Shown here one piece after another: positions 49,070 to 57,597 of a stretch of DNA of 64,000 nucleotides. Under the pieces are notes generated by a model. That model had not been told where the DNA came from. It made no database searches and saw only the letters and a list, made by a program, of their open reading frames with translations. Made by a program: the position numbers and the translations under genes. The DNA comes from Gimesia aquarii (GTDB taxonomy: Bacteria; Planctomycetota; Planctomycetia; Planctomycetales; Planctomycetaceae): NCBI RefSeq assembly GCF_007748175.1, contig NZ_CP037422.1, forward strand, positions 5,782,334 through 5,846,333, read 5' to 3'. Position 1 is the stretch's first letter. Each line of letters begins with the position of its first letter.

Positions 49070-50149
49070 ATGCCCCGCTTGCAATCTGTAAAAGCGTTTA
49101 TCATTCTTATGTTTCCTATGTACTTTGGTTTTTTTGCTGAAACAGCGTTAATGGGAAAAGCTCCCCAAGCAACGACTCCTGAGCAACCTGGGCTTGTGAT
49201 GCAAGAGTTTGTTTATAATGAAGCTCCATTTCCCTCTTGCCACGCTTCGACGATTGCAGAGACACCAGAAGGATTAGTCTGTGCATTTTTTGGTGGCACC
49301 GCAGAAAAAAATCGAGATGTGGAAATCTGGCTTTCCCGCAACACAGGGGCAGGGTGGTCGGCACCCGTCAGTGTTGCTGATGGCATCCAAGACGCTAATC
49401 ATCGCTGGCCCTGCTGGAACCCTGTCTTATTTCAAACGAAACCGGGGACCTTATTGCTTTTTTACAAAGTGGGACCCAATCCAAGTGAATGGTGGGGGAT
49501 GCTGAAGATTTCTCACGACCACGGAAAGACCTGGAGTAAAGCGACACGCTTACCGGATGGTTTTGTTGGTCCAGTAAAAAATAAGCCCTTTCTTCTGTCT
49601 GATGGAACTCTTTTGTGTCCCGCGAGCACGGAACATGATGGCTGGCAGTTACAGATGGAGTGGACTCCCGATTTAGGAAAGACATGGCATCGGACTGGCC
49701 CACTCAACGATGGCCATAAAGTTGGCGCGATTCAACCGTCCGTACTTCGGTATGGAGATCGCTTACAAATTCTCTGCCGAAGTCGGAGATTAGGTAAAAT
49801 TGTCGAAGCATGGTCTGATGATAATGGGCGATCCTGGAGTGAAGTCACTGCCACTTCGCTTCCCAATCCCAATAGCGGTACAGACGCGGTCACACTCAAA
49901 GATGGTCGTTCACTTTTAGTGTATAACCCAACAACGAAAGGCAGAAGCCCTTTACATGTCGCAATTTCTTCAGATGGAAAAAACTGGAAAACGGGCCTTG
50001 TTCTTGAAAACCAAAAAGGTGAGTACTCCTACCCCGCAGTCATTCAAACGGCTGACGGAAAAGTACATATTACCTATACCTGGAAGCGAGAGTTGATCAA
50101 ACATGTTGTCCTGGATCCTGCCAAGCTGAATCTCAAAGAGATAAATTGA
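49070..50149 (+). CDS. Secreted BNR-repeat sialidase-like protein
   Basis: The 359-residue protein has a signal peptide (about residues 1-28) and the six-bladed sialidase fold. Asp-box motifs are seen in several blades: SHDHGKTW, TPDLGKTW, SDDNGRSW and SSDGKNW. A conserved arginine-triad context is suggested by FPSCHASTIAETPEG and SLLVYNPT, but catalytic Tyr/Glu cannot be assigned by eye. Planctomycete sialidase-like proteins are often annotated as exo-alpha-sialidases; the sugar is unknown. AAGGTA lies six bases upstream of the ATG. It precedes plsC by 12 bp. Confidence 0.85.
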   Translation: MPRLQSVKAFIILMFPMYFGFFAETALMGKAPQATTPEQPGLVMQEFVYNEAPFPSCHASTIAETPEGLVCAFFGGTAEKNRDVEIWLSRNTGAGWSAPVSVADGIQDANHRWPCWNPVLFQTKPGTLLLFYKVGPNPSEWWGMLKISHDHGKTWSKATRLPDGFVGPVKNKPFLLSDGTLLCPASTEHDGWQLQMEWTPDLGKTWHRTGPLNDGHKVGAIQPSVLRYGDRLQILCRSRRLGKIVEAWSDDNGRSWSEVTATSLPNPNSGTDAVTLKDGRSLLVYNPTTKGRSPLHVAISSDGKNWKTGLVLENQKGEYSYPAVIQTADGKVHITYTWKRELIKHVVLDPAKLNLKEIN

Positions 50150-50161
50150 GAGGCGACGGAG

Positions 50162-50848
50162 TTGGCAGAAATTAAACAAGTTTCGACAGCTAATAGTAAT
50201 CGCAGAAATTTTCTCTGGATTCTTTTTCAATGGATCCTGCAAGTTTTTTTTGCGTTTTGGCTGCGCTACCAGTCACGGGGAAAAGAGCATTTGCCAGTAG
50301 AGGGAGGAGGCTTGATGATCAGTAATCATCAGAGTTTTCTCGATCCCTTGCTAATTGGTCTCCCACTTACCCGTCCGGTGAGCTTCATGGCACGTGATTC
50401 TCTATTTCGGATACCAATTTTGGGTTGTTTCCTGCGTCGCGAATTCGTGATTCCCATTAGTCGAAAGGCGGCAAGTTCACAAAGTTTTCGTGCTGCCATT
50501 CAGAATATAGAAAACGGGAACTTTGTCGGTATTTTTCCAGAAGGTACGCGTTCAGACGATGGAACAGTCCAACGATTCAAACCCGGTTTTTTGGCTTTAT
50601 TAAAGCGAACTGAATGTGCAATCTATCCAATTGGAGTTGCAGGGGCGTTTCGCGCGTTGCCACGCGGAGCCTATTTTCTTCGATTGAAACCTGTGCGAGT
50701 TGTATTTGGCAAACCAATTTCTGCAGAGTTGATCAAGCAATACTGCGACAGAGGTGCAGAAAAAGAATTATTGGAGCTCACGAGGCAATGTGTTATTGAA
50801 TGCCAGCAGCAAGCCGAGGAGTGGATAAATCCTGTAAGAACAAATTGA
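50162..50848 (+). CDS. 1-acylglycerol-3-phosphate acyltransferase (PlsC family)
   Basis: The 228-residue membrane-associated protein has the H-x4-D catalytic motif (His56 to Asp61, NHQSFLD), FRIPILGCFLRREFVIPISR, and the acceptor motif FPEGTR. It transfers acyl chains to lysophosphatidate in phospholipid synthesis. The start is TTG at 50162 within GACGGAGTTG, with GAGG further upstream. No suitable ATG exists before the first motif. It may be co-transcribed with the sialidase. Confidence 0.9.
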   Translation: MAEIKQVSTANSNRRNFLWILFQWILQVFFAFWLRYQSRGKEHLPVEGGGLMISNHQSFLDPLLIGLPLTRPVSFMARDSLFRIPILGCFLRREFVIPISRKAASSQSFRAAIQNIENGNFVGIFPEGTRSDDGTVQRFKPGFLALLKRTECAIYPIGVAGAFRALPRGAYFLRLKPVRVVFGKPISAELIKQYCDRGAEKELLELTRQCVIECQQQAEEWINPVRTN

Positions 50849-50958
50849 TTTCTCTCAAGACAGGGATTGTCAATTGAAGCGAGCTTAACTATGGTTTTCC
50901 AGAGTATACAACTTTTGAATGATTGAATTTTGACTCAACCTAATTTTCAGGTGTAATT

Positions 50959-52308
50959 ATGTCGGAACGGATTCTCAGTATTTCTGGATTACGGGGTGTT
51001 GTCGGAAATGGATTAACTCCTGAATATTTAACAAAATTTGCATCAGCAGTGGGAACATTAGCCAACCAAGGGACGGTAGTTCTATCGCGTGACGGTAGGG
51101 CGAGTGGTGAAATGGTACGTCATGCGGTCATTGCCGGGTTGATAGCGACAGGTTGTCGTGTAATTGATGCTGGCATCGCAACGACTCCCACCTGTGGCGT
51201 TCTTGTTACACATCTGAAGGCCGCTGGTGGAATTCAAATTACAGCCAGTCACAATCCCATTCCCTGGAATGGTTTGAAGCCTTTTTCAGCAGCCGGTTCT
51301 GTCTATGACCAAGCACAGGGTGAAGCACTACTTGATGTACTCAATCACGAAACCTTCAACGATGTTTCCTGGGACAAGTTGGGAAAACTAGAACTCTATG
51401 ATGACCCGGCAGCACCTCATATTGAACGAGTCTTAAAACTGATCGATATTGAAAAGACAAAACAAAAAAATTTCAAAGTCGTCTTGGATTGCAATCATGG
51501 TTCAGGAGCAGTTGCTACTCCTCAATTATTGGAAGCACTAGGCTGTGAAGTCATTGTTCTCGGTGGCACGGCAGATGGTCAGTTTGCACACACTCCAGAA
51601 CCTCTCAAAGAAAACCTCACCTCTCTTTGTGAAGAAGTTGTCAAACACAAAGCGGACGCTGGTTTTGCCCAAGACCCTGATGCGGACCGTCTTGCAATTG
51701 TAGATGAAACAGGTCGCTATATAGGAGAAGAGCTTACTTTAGCGCTGGCCGCAGATTATGTTCTAGCAAGAACTCCCGGACCGATTGTCGTTAATGGCTC
51801 AACGAGTCGAGTCACGGCAGATATCGCAGCAAAGTATAATTGCCCCTTTTTCCGCTCATATGTTGGAGAAGCCCATGTCTGTGCCAAAATGAAACAGGAA
51901 TCCGCAATCATTGGCGGCGAGGGAAACGGGGGAGTGATCGATCCTCAAGTAGGCTATGTACGAGACAGCTATGTCAGTATGGCTTATATTCTGGCAGGCC
52001 TGGCTGGTTCCCAAAAGCCCTTGAGTGAATGGGCTGATGCATTACCTCAATACAGCATCGTCAAAAACAAGATCACTTGTCCCAGAGAAAAAGTTGATCA
52101 CGCTTGCAACGCCCTTGAAAACCATTTTGATTCTGCAACAGCATCAAAGGGTGATGGCCTGCGGTTGGATTGGGATGACCGTTGGGTACAAGTCAGAGCC
52201 AGTAATACAGAACCTATCATTCGGGTAATTGCAGAAGCACCACTAATCGATGATGCGGAAGCGCTTTGCGCATCGGCGATGGAAATTGTAGACAAAGCTG
52301 TTGCTTGA
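50959..52308 (+). CDS. Phosphoglucosamine mutase/phosphomannomutase family protein
   Basis: The 449-residue alpha-D-phosphohexomutase has the phosphoserine loop TASHNP (Ser97), the metal loop DPDADR (Asp239, Asp241, Asp243) and the C-terminal phosphate-binding segment RASNTEPIIRVIAEA. The N-terminus ISGLRGVVGNG resembles the archaeal-type GlmM/ManB branch rather than the E. coli GlmM start. It interconverts hexose 1- and 6-phosphates, either glucosamine for peptidoglycan-like polymers or mannose/glucose. AGGTG precedes the ATG. It ends before a strong hairpin. Confidence 0.9.
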   Translation: MSERILSISGLRGVVGNGLTPEYLTKFASAVGTLANQGTVVLSRDGRASGEMVRHAVIAGLIATGCRVIDAGIATTPTCGVLVTHLKAAGGIQITASHNPIPWNGLKPFSAAGSVYDQAQGEALLDVLNHETFNDVSWDKLGKLELYDDPAAPHIERVLKLIDIEKTKQKNFKVVLDCNHGSGAVATPQLLEALGCEVIVLGGTADGQFAHTPEPLKENLTSLCEEVVKHKADAGFAQDPDADRLAIVDETGRYIGEELTLALAADYVLARTPGPIVVNGSTSRVTADIAAKYNCPFFRSYVGEAHVCAKMKQESAIIGGEGNGGVIDPQVGYVRDSYVSMAYILAGLAGSQKPLSEWADALPQYSIVKNKITCPREKVDHACNALENHFDSATASKGDGLRLDWDDRWVQVRASNTEPIIRVIAEAPLIDDAEALCASAMEIVDKAVA

Positions 52309-52309
52309 A

Positions 52310-52350
52310 TAAAAAAAGAGAGTAAACATTCAGCACGATGTTTACTCTCT
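52310..52350. terminator. Bidirectional rho-independent terminator
   Basis: A perfect 13-bp stem (AGAGAGTAAACAT at 52317-52329, complement at 52338-52350) has an 8-base loop. It lies between the stop of the phosphohexomutase gene and the stop of the convergent isomerase-like gene. On the minus strand it is followed by a run of seven T (52310-52316 complement). On the plus strand the following bases are ATTAAATC. Confidence 0.9.
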
Positions 52351-52371
52351 ATTAAATCAAAGCATCGAAAC

Positions 52372-53214
52372 TCAACTTTCCCAGCGGGTTTTCATGAATT
52401 CCAGTCCTTTGGTTGCTAAATGTTCTTCGGTTGGAAACATTTTTCGCCAGATTCGAGTTGCTGCTGCCAATTCTGGTAATGCCAACCCAAATGCTTCAAT
52501 CATTAACCAACCATCATAGTTTACTTCCTTCAGAGCAGAAAACGTTTCATCCCAGTTCACTCCACCTTCGCCAGGAGTAGAACGATCGTTTTCAGAGATA
52601 TGCACATGCACCATCTGATCGGCACATGCCTTGACTGCGGAAGTAATGGATTTCTCTTCAATATTGGCATGAAACGAATCATACATCATTTTTAGGTGCG
52701 GGTGATTGACTTCACGCGTAAACTGTGCACAGTCTTCTGCACAGTTTAAGAAATAACATTCGAAACGGTTCAGATATTCACAGACGAGCATCACATCATG
52801 CTCTTGTGCATAGTCGGCTGCTTTGGCGAGTGTCTCTTTACCATAATTCCATTCATCGGCTGTTCTTCCTGCACCAGAAAATTCACCCAGAGCAGAGTGT
52901 ATCGGGCCACACATATGAGTTGCTCCTGAAGCGGCACACATATCAATCATACGTTTCAACCGAGATAACCCCGCTTCGCGGATTTTCGCATCACTGGAGA
53001 TCGGGTTTTCTTCAGGGGTGCAAACTGTGACGGCGGTACATTCTAAACCTAATTCAGATAGTTTTTTTCCAACCTGCGAAAATTTCTGTTCGTCGGCTTC
53101 AAAAACAGGTAATTCAACGCCGTCATATCCCCAGCCTTTAATCTGTTCAAGCAGTCCGAAATGCGACTCATTCACATCGGAAGTCCAAAGCAGCATATTC
53201 AAGCCGTACTTCAT
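52372..53214 (-). CDS. Sugar phosphate isomerase/epimerase-like TIM-barrel protein
   Basis: The 280-residue protein belongs to the xylose isomerase-like/AP-endonuclease-2 superfamily. Visible segments are MLLWTSDVNESHFGLLEQIKGWGYDGVELP, CEYLNRFECYFLNC, MYDSFHANIEE and HVHISENDRSTPGEG, where Glu, Asp and His ligands for a divalent metal are spaced as expected. Members include tagatose/psicose epimerases, and the HVHISENDR context is like D-tagatose 3-epimerase relatives. The substrate is not assignable. It is 20 bp downstream of a hypothetical gene on the same strand. Confidence 0.85.
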   Translation of the reverse strand: MKYGLNMLLWTSDVNESHFGLLEQIKGWGYDGVELPVFEADEQKFSQVGKKLSELGLECTAVTVCTPEENPISSDAKIREAGLSRLKRMIDMCAASGATHMCGPIHSALGEFSGAGRTADEWNYGKETLAKAADYAQEHDVMLVCEYLNRFECYFLNCAEDCAQFTREVNHPHLKMMYDSFHANIEEKSITSAVKACADQMVHVHISENDRSTPGEGGVNWDETFSALKEVNYDGWLMIEAFGLALPELAAATRIWRKMFPTEEHLATKGLEFMKTRWES

Positions 53215-53234
53215 AGTTGTTTTCTTTCAATCAA

Positions 53235-53894
53235 TTAAGACACATAATGTTCGGGCGGCAATAAATCGTTGAGACGTTTTTCGACGATCCCGCGGCCGGT
53301 TTTCAGTATTGGAATCGTTTCTCCAGGTAATGGCTGTAGTTTGACTCGTTTCATAACTTGATTCAAGCGTACCAACATTTTTTGTGGGACAAGATAATCC
53401 TTTAAAAAACCTTCTTTATAAAAGTGGATGAGCCAGTGTTTTAACTGATCGGTTTTGTTGGTGGCCATTTTATTTGTAGCAATCTCTACTTTTAATGAAT
53501 CGATTTGATGAAACGCTTCATAATAATGATCAATCAATCCTGGATTTTGCTCCATTAAAACTGTATCCAATAACAGTTCCGTCACGATATGTCCCAGAAA
53601 TCCGACGCGTGCGTATTGATCGTCGACAAAGAGTTTACGAAACATCAGAGAGAGATCGGTACTGATTTCCAAAAAACCCTGAGTCGAGTGAAACCAATGG
53701 TCGTCATCAAGGTGTTGTTTGATACCAGAGGCGATTTCAGACTGGATCCATGATTCATCTTGTGTGAATGGGAGCACATTTTTTCGCCGCAGTCGGACAC
53801 GACGATCGACGACTGATAGCAAATCGGGCAGGGCGGTTCCTGTCAGAAAATAGGGGCGATCAACAAATCTCATTCCATGTGCAAAGTAATTCAT
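53235..53894 (-). CDS. Conserved hypothetical protein
   Basis: The 219-residue soluble protein starts MNYFAHGMRFVDRPYFLTG and has FLGHIVTELLLDTVLMEQ followed by HYYEAFHQID. The histidine/aspartate helical segments loosely recall HD-like or ACP phosphodiesterase (DUF479) proteins, and the N-terminal YFAHG fits that class. No complete metal motif can be assigned. There is no signal peptide or membrane helix. It is followed on the same strand, at a 20-bp distance, by the isomerase-like gene. Confidence 0.7.
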   Translation of the reverse strand: MNYFAHGMRFVDRPYFLTGTALPDLLSVVDRRVRLRRKNVLPFTQDESWIQSEIASGIKQHLDDDHWFHSTQGFLEISTDLSLMFRKLFVDDQYARVGFLGHIVTELLLDTVLMEQNPGLIDHYYEAFHQIDSLKVEIATNKMATNKTDQLKHWLIHFYKEGFLKDYLVPQKMLVRLNQVMKRVKLQPLPGETIPILKTGRGIVEKRLNDLLPPEHYVS

Positions 53895-54165
53895 GGAGAC
53901 ATTTCATTGGTGAAAGTCAGATAAAATAGAATAAAGCATGAATTCTAGTCGATCGGCAATCAAATTCACAGTTGAGCAGGGCTTGTTGAGATGAGATCCT
54001 CTCGAACTCGATCCCTTTTGCATTTCGTCTGTTTTTTGACTAACAATAATTTTCAGCGTTGTTTAAGAACTAAGGACGTGACATTGGATACAACCTGAAA
54101 GATGCATATAATACCGGGCATATCATAGTCTTCATCAATCTTTGATTCTGCTCTGAAAGTGGGAT

Positions 54166-55026
54166 ATGTCTGATCGCCCTTTAAATATCATGTTTCTTCA
54201 GCGTGATCAAAGTACGCATATACAAACAGCCTGGGATCAAATCCATCAGTATCTCAAAGCACAACCTTCTGTCTATGTCTCTTCAGTTTCAGTTATCGAA
54301 GACTTCGATCCAGATAACTCCGATGCGGATTTGGTGATTGTGCTCGGTGGTGACGGAGCCATCCTCAGGGCCTGCCGTCAGATGAGCCTGAACCAACTAC
54401 CGATGATCGGAATTAATCTGGGGCGGTTAGGTTTTTTAGCTGACTTGACCCCTGAAGGTTTCTGCAAGAACTTCCCGCTGATACTCGAAAGAAAGTACAA
54501 AATTGTTGAGCACTTAATGTTTGAATGCAAACATCATCTGGCTGACGGAACGACTAATTCCTATTTGGGGCTCAATGAAGTTGTAATTAGTTCAGCAGGT
54601 GCCATGTCAATGATTGATGTGGAATTGGCTATAGATAATGAATTAGTCACGACCTATAGCGGAGATGGGCTCATCATCAGTACTCCTGTTGGATCGACGG
54701 CACATAGTTTATCGGCAGGAGGTCCGATTCTGAAACAGGACCTTCAGGCGTTTGTGATCACACCAATTTGCCCGCACACCCCCTCGAATCGTCCTTTAGT
54801 TGACAATGCGAATGCCCTTTATTCTTTGACTGCTGCCAATGTTCCACCAGGCGCGATGCTGGTGATTGACGGGCAAATCAAAGTGCCTTATTCTTCCGGG
54901 GACCGTCTGGAAATTTCAAAAGCGACTGTCGCATTTAAACTCGCGCGTATCCCCGGTTTCAACTACTATTCTCGGCTCAATCGCAAGTTGGGCTGGGGGG
55001 GGCAGCCGAAATATGGTGCTGAATGA
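54166..55026 (+). CDS. nadK: NAD kinase
   Basis: The 286-residue protein phosphorylates NAD to NADP. It has the ATP-NAD kinase motif VVLGGDGA-like VLGGDGAILRAC (Gly61-Gly62-Asp63-Gly64), GINLGRLGFLADLTPE, LNEVVISSAG, and SGDGLIISTPVGSTAHSLSAGGPI with LVITPICPHT-like FVITPICPHTPSNRPLV. The order and length match the family. Its start, ATG 54166, has GTGGG upstream. The gene is single. Confidence 0.95.
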   Translation: MSDRPLNIMFLQRDQSTHIQTAWDQIHQYLKAQPSVYVSSVSVIEDFDPDNSDADLVIVLGGDGAILRACRQMSLNQLPMIGINLGRLGFLADLTPEGFCKNFPLILERKYKIVEHLMFECKHHLADGTTNSYLGLNEVVISSAGAMSMIDVELAIDNELVTTYSGDGLIISTPVGSTAHSLSAGGPILKQDLQAFVITPICPHTPSNRPLVDNANALYSLTAANVPPGAMLVIDGQIKVPYSSGDRLEISKATVAFKLARIPGFNYYSRLNRKLGWGGQPKYGAE

Positions 55027-55150
55027 TGTCTGCCGATGAATTTCTTCTGACTTCCGAAAAAATGACCTCCCCATAATTTCATCGATGTGTTAGTCTCAGC
55101 AAAGGTTAAGGAATTTAGTAACCCATTTTCACTAAGGGAAGGAGTCCCTG

Positions 55151-56029
55151 ATGCGGTCCTTTGTGTTCTGCGTACTATCTTTGAGTTTGATTTGTTCCTC
55201 TGTATCTTACAATCTTACTTTTGCAGAGGAAGATGCAGCGCAATACCTTTTACGCTATAAATTTACGCCTTCCCAGTTCGTGCATTATACGGTCGATTCA
55301 GAGAACAAAATATCAGTGGAACTGAACCAGAACAAACAAACTACAATCAACACCGCCAAAACCGAAAAACACTATCGTGTGGTATGGGTTGATGAAAAGG
55401 GAAATGGCACTCTGGAAACTATGATTGACCGTGTGCAAATGAGTGCGCAGTTTGATAAACAGGCACCGGCAACTTTTGACTCCCAAGACCCAAAACAAAA
55501 AGACCTGAAACAATATGAGAAAATACGAGAAACAATCGGTAAACCAACTCGGATAGTCTATTCCCCATTAGGAACGATCATTCCAAAAGCAGGTGACTCA
55601 AAACCAGAAAACCAGGGATTCTTGATTCCACTCCCGGAAAAGGAAGTAAAAATCGGCGATACCTGGAAAGAAGATTATGAGATCGAAGTTGCTGTTGGAA
55701 AAAAATTAAGAAAAAAAATTCCAATCAGACGAACTTTCACATTGGAAACTGTAAAAGACCAAATTGCTGAAATCAAATTCAAAACGAAGATTCTGACACG
55801 GCAAAATGATCCTAAAATTGGGCTACAATTAATTCAAAAAACACCGTCCGGGACCATTAAAATGGATATCGAGAAGGGGATCATAGTTTTACAAGACGTT
55901 TTTCTTGATAAAGCGCAGGTAGGGATATTTCAGGGGCAAGGGGCAATGCGAGCCATTTCGTCTCGGGTAGAAACATTGGTGGATCCCACAGAGATTGCCC
56001 AGGAAAACAAGAAGTCTGAAGCTCAATAA
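55151..56029 (+). CDS. Exported hypothetical protein (DUF6263-like)
   Basis: The 292-residue protein has a signal peptide (to about residue 26, LTFAEED) and a beta-rich body. YKFTPSQFVHYTVDSENKIS begins it, and the C-terminus contains TPSGTIKMDIEKGIIVLQDVF, a pattern of secreted DUF6263-like proteins. I do not know the function. It has no cysteine or lipobox. GGAAGGAG ten or so bases upstream of the ATG is a strong ribosome site. Confidence 0.72.
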   Translation: MRSFVFCVLSLSLICSSVSYNLTFAEEDAAQYLLRYKFTPSQFVHYTVDSENKISVELNQNKQTTINTAKTEKHYRVVWVDEKGNGTLETMIDRVQMSAQFDKQAPATFDSQDPKQKDLKQYEKIRETIGKPTRIVYSPLGTIIPKAGDSKPENQGFLIPLPEKEVKIGDTWKEDYEIEVAVGKKLRKKIPIRRTFTLETVKDQIAEIKFKTKILTRQNDPKIGLQLIQKTPSGTIKMDIEKGIIVLQDVFLDKAQVGIFQGQGAMRAISSRVETLVDPTEIAQENKKSEAQ

Positions 56030-56394
56030 AGAATTGAACTTTACAAACTTGGTTTGCTCTCAAGCTGAGGAACTATGGAAAAAATTCTCTATTGCATTCC
56101 AAACTTAAGACGAGACTGCTTTTTTTCAGAGCTGGCAATCACTTATGAGTTGACGCTGACGTCAATTATTTTACACTGAGAGAGCAGCGACGCGAAGGTA
56201 GGCAAGTGACTGCAAATAGCCATATTCTCACTGCCCTGGTGGATGGTTCAAATGAACACTTCTTGGGCGTCTCGAATTAACCACGAATTTTTTTGAGGAT
56301 GCTGTTGCTGGTGCAAACTAGTCAGATACCTAAAGTGCGCGAAAGTATAAAGTAAAAAGCGATAATAGGTTATCTACTCCCACTGAGACCGGAC
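56030..56394. other. Leader region upstream of the diadenylate cyclase gene
   Basis: These 365 bp contain a sigma-70-like pair, TTGACG (56150-56155) and TACACT (56172-56177) at 16 bp. After it a GTG frame of 24 codons (56206-56280) follows GAAGGTAG. If used, the cyclase transcript would have about a 210-nt leader with a short upstream ORF. The -35 overlaps a TGACGTCA palindrome at 56158-56165. No other gene is supported. Confidence 0.4.
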
Positions 56395-57324
56395 ATGCAA
56401 CGAGTTGAGCTCTCTCCACAATTATCTAGCTTGTTGAAAGCCGCCAAACGATTGGCTAGTGAGTGTGAGATCGAAGTCGTCTTCCTGTTAGCTGATATCC
56501 CCTATGATTTTCTGGAAATCAAGAAGTCTTTGGGGAAGTTACGTCTCGTCGTTTCGTCTGATAAGCCTGACGTTCAGCGCGCTGCTCAGGAAGACGGCAT
56601 CGCCTTAGTACCTTTGATTCACGAACCACAAACACGGCAAGTTCAAATCAGCCAGGCGATTTTAGAAGCGATTGCAGATGAATTTTTGGCATCAGGCGAA
56701 CGAATCATTGCCCTTTATGCAGGATTCGAGAGAGAATACGCTGATTCCCTAAGTATCGTTAGTCTTGCAGATCACTTAGCGAAACTGACTTCGCGTGATT
56801 TACAAAGATTGGAAACCAAAGTTCCTTTGCAGACGTTACGTACAGTCGTTGATTTAGCTGTCGAAATCGGTCGGGAAGGCCGTGAAGGAAAACCCGTTGG
56901 TGCCTTATTCGTAGTAGGAAATCATCGCAAAGTCTTAAGTCTTTCGCATGAGCAGGTCCATGACCCGTTTAAAGGCTACTCACAAAAAGATCGGGTTGTG
57001 AGTAATCCACGTGTCAAAGAAAGCATGAAAGAGCTGGCACAAATTGATGGAGCATTTATTATCAGCTCTGAGGGGATTGCGCAATCTGCAGGTCGTATTT
57101 TGAACGCTTCAGCAGAGGGTCTGACTCTCTCTAAAGGTTTAGGAGCGCGACATTGGGCTGCTGCAGCCATCTCTAAATCGACTGGAGCAATTGCGATTGC
57201 TGTTTCAGAGTCAACGGGGACTGTTCGTATCTTTCAAGATGGATATGTTGTACTGAGGATCGAACCGATGAGCAGTGCGATGAAGTGGTTTGATTTTGAT
57301 ACTGAACCACCTCAAACAGAGTAA
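56395..57324 (+). CDS. Diadenylate cyclase (c-di-AMP synthase), DacZ-like architecture
   Basis: The 309-residue protein carries a C-terminal DAC (DisA-N) domain. Its two active-site motifs are Asp218-Gly219-Ala220 (DGAFII) and Arg252-His253 in GARHWAAAAISKSTGAIAIAVSE, where RHR of classic enzymes is RHW. These make c-di-AMP from two ATP. The N-terminal 140 residues (ASECEIEVVFLLADIPYDFL to about residue 140) look like an alpha/beta pyruvate-kinase-C-like domain rather than the membrane segments of CdaA or the DNA-binding part of DisA. That is the layout of archaeal DacZ and would be cytoplasmic and soluble. The DacZ assignment is inference. Confidence 0.85.
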   Translation: MQRVELSPQLSSLLKAAKRLASECEIEVVFLLADIPYDFLEIKKSLGKLRLVVSSDKPDVQRAAQEDGIALVPLIHEPQTRQVQISQAILEAIADEFLASGERIIALYAGFEREYADSLSIVSLADHLAKLTSRDLQRLETKVPLQTLRTVVDLAVEIGREGREGKPVGALFVVGNHRKVLSLSHEQVHDPFKGYSQKDRVVSNPRVKESMKELAQIDGAFIISSEGIAQSAGRILNASAEGLTLSKGLGARHWAAAAISKSTGAIAIAVSESTGTVRIFQDGYVVLRIEPMSSAMKWFDFDTEPPQTE

Positions 57325-57597
57325 ATCTCAATATCTAGTCAATCGACTCATTTCCGTATCATCAATTTTTGAAAGCAGATACGTAAATTTTCTCAAATAT
57401 TCTCTTCCCATGATTTGTAATATTTGCTATGAATCCCTCGCAAGAAGCAATCCTTGAATTTCTTCGATAGTTTTAGTGTGAGCTAAAGATACCAATAATC
57501 ACTTCAGCTTAGGTTGAAAGATTTTTATCTCGGGTTTGCTATCAGCTTCAATACAATTTGTATTACTTAAGAGCTTGTTCAGCGGGAAGGGAGTCCC

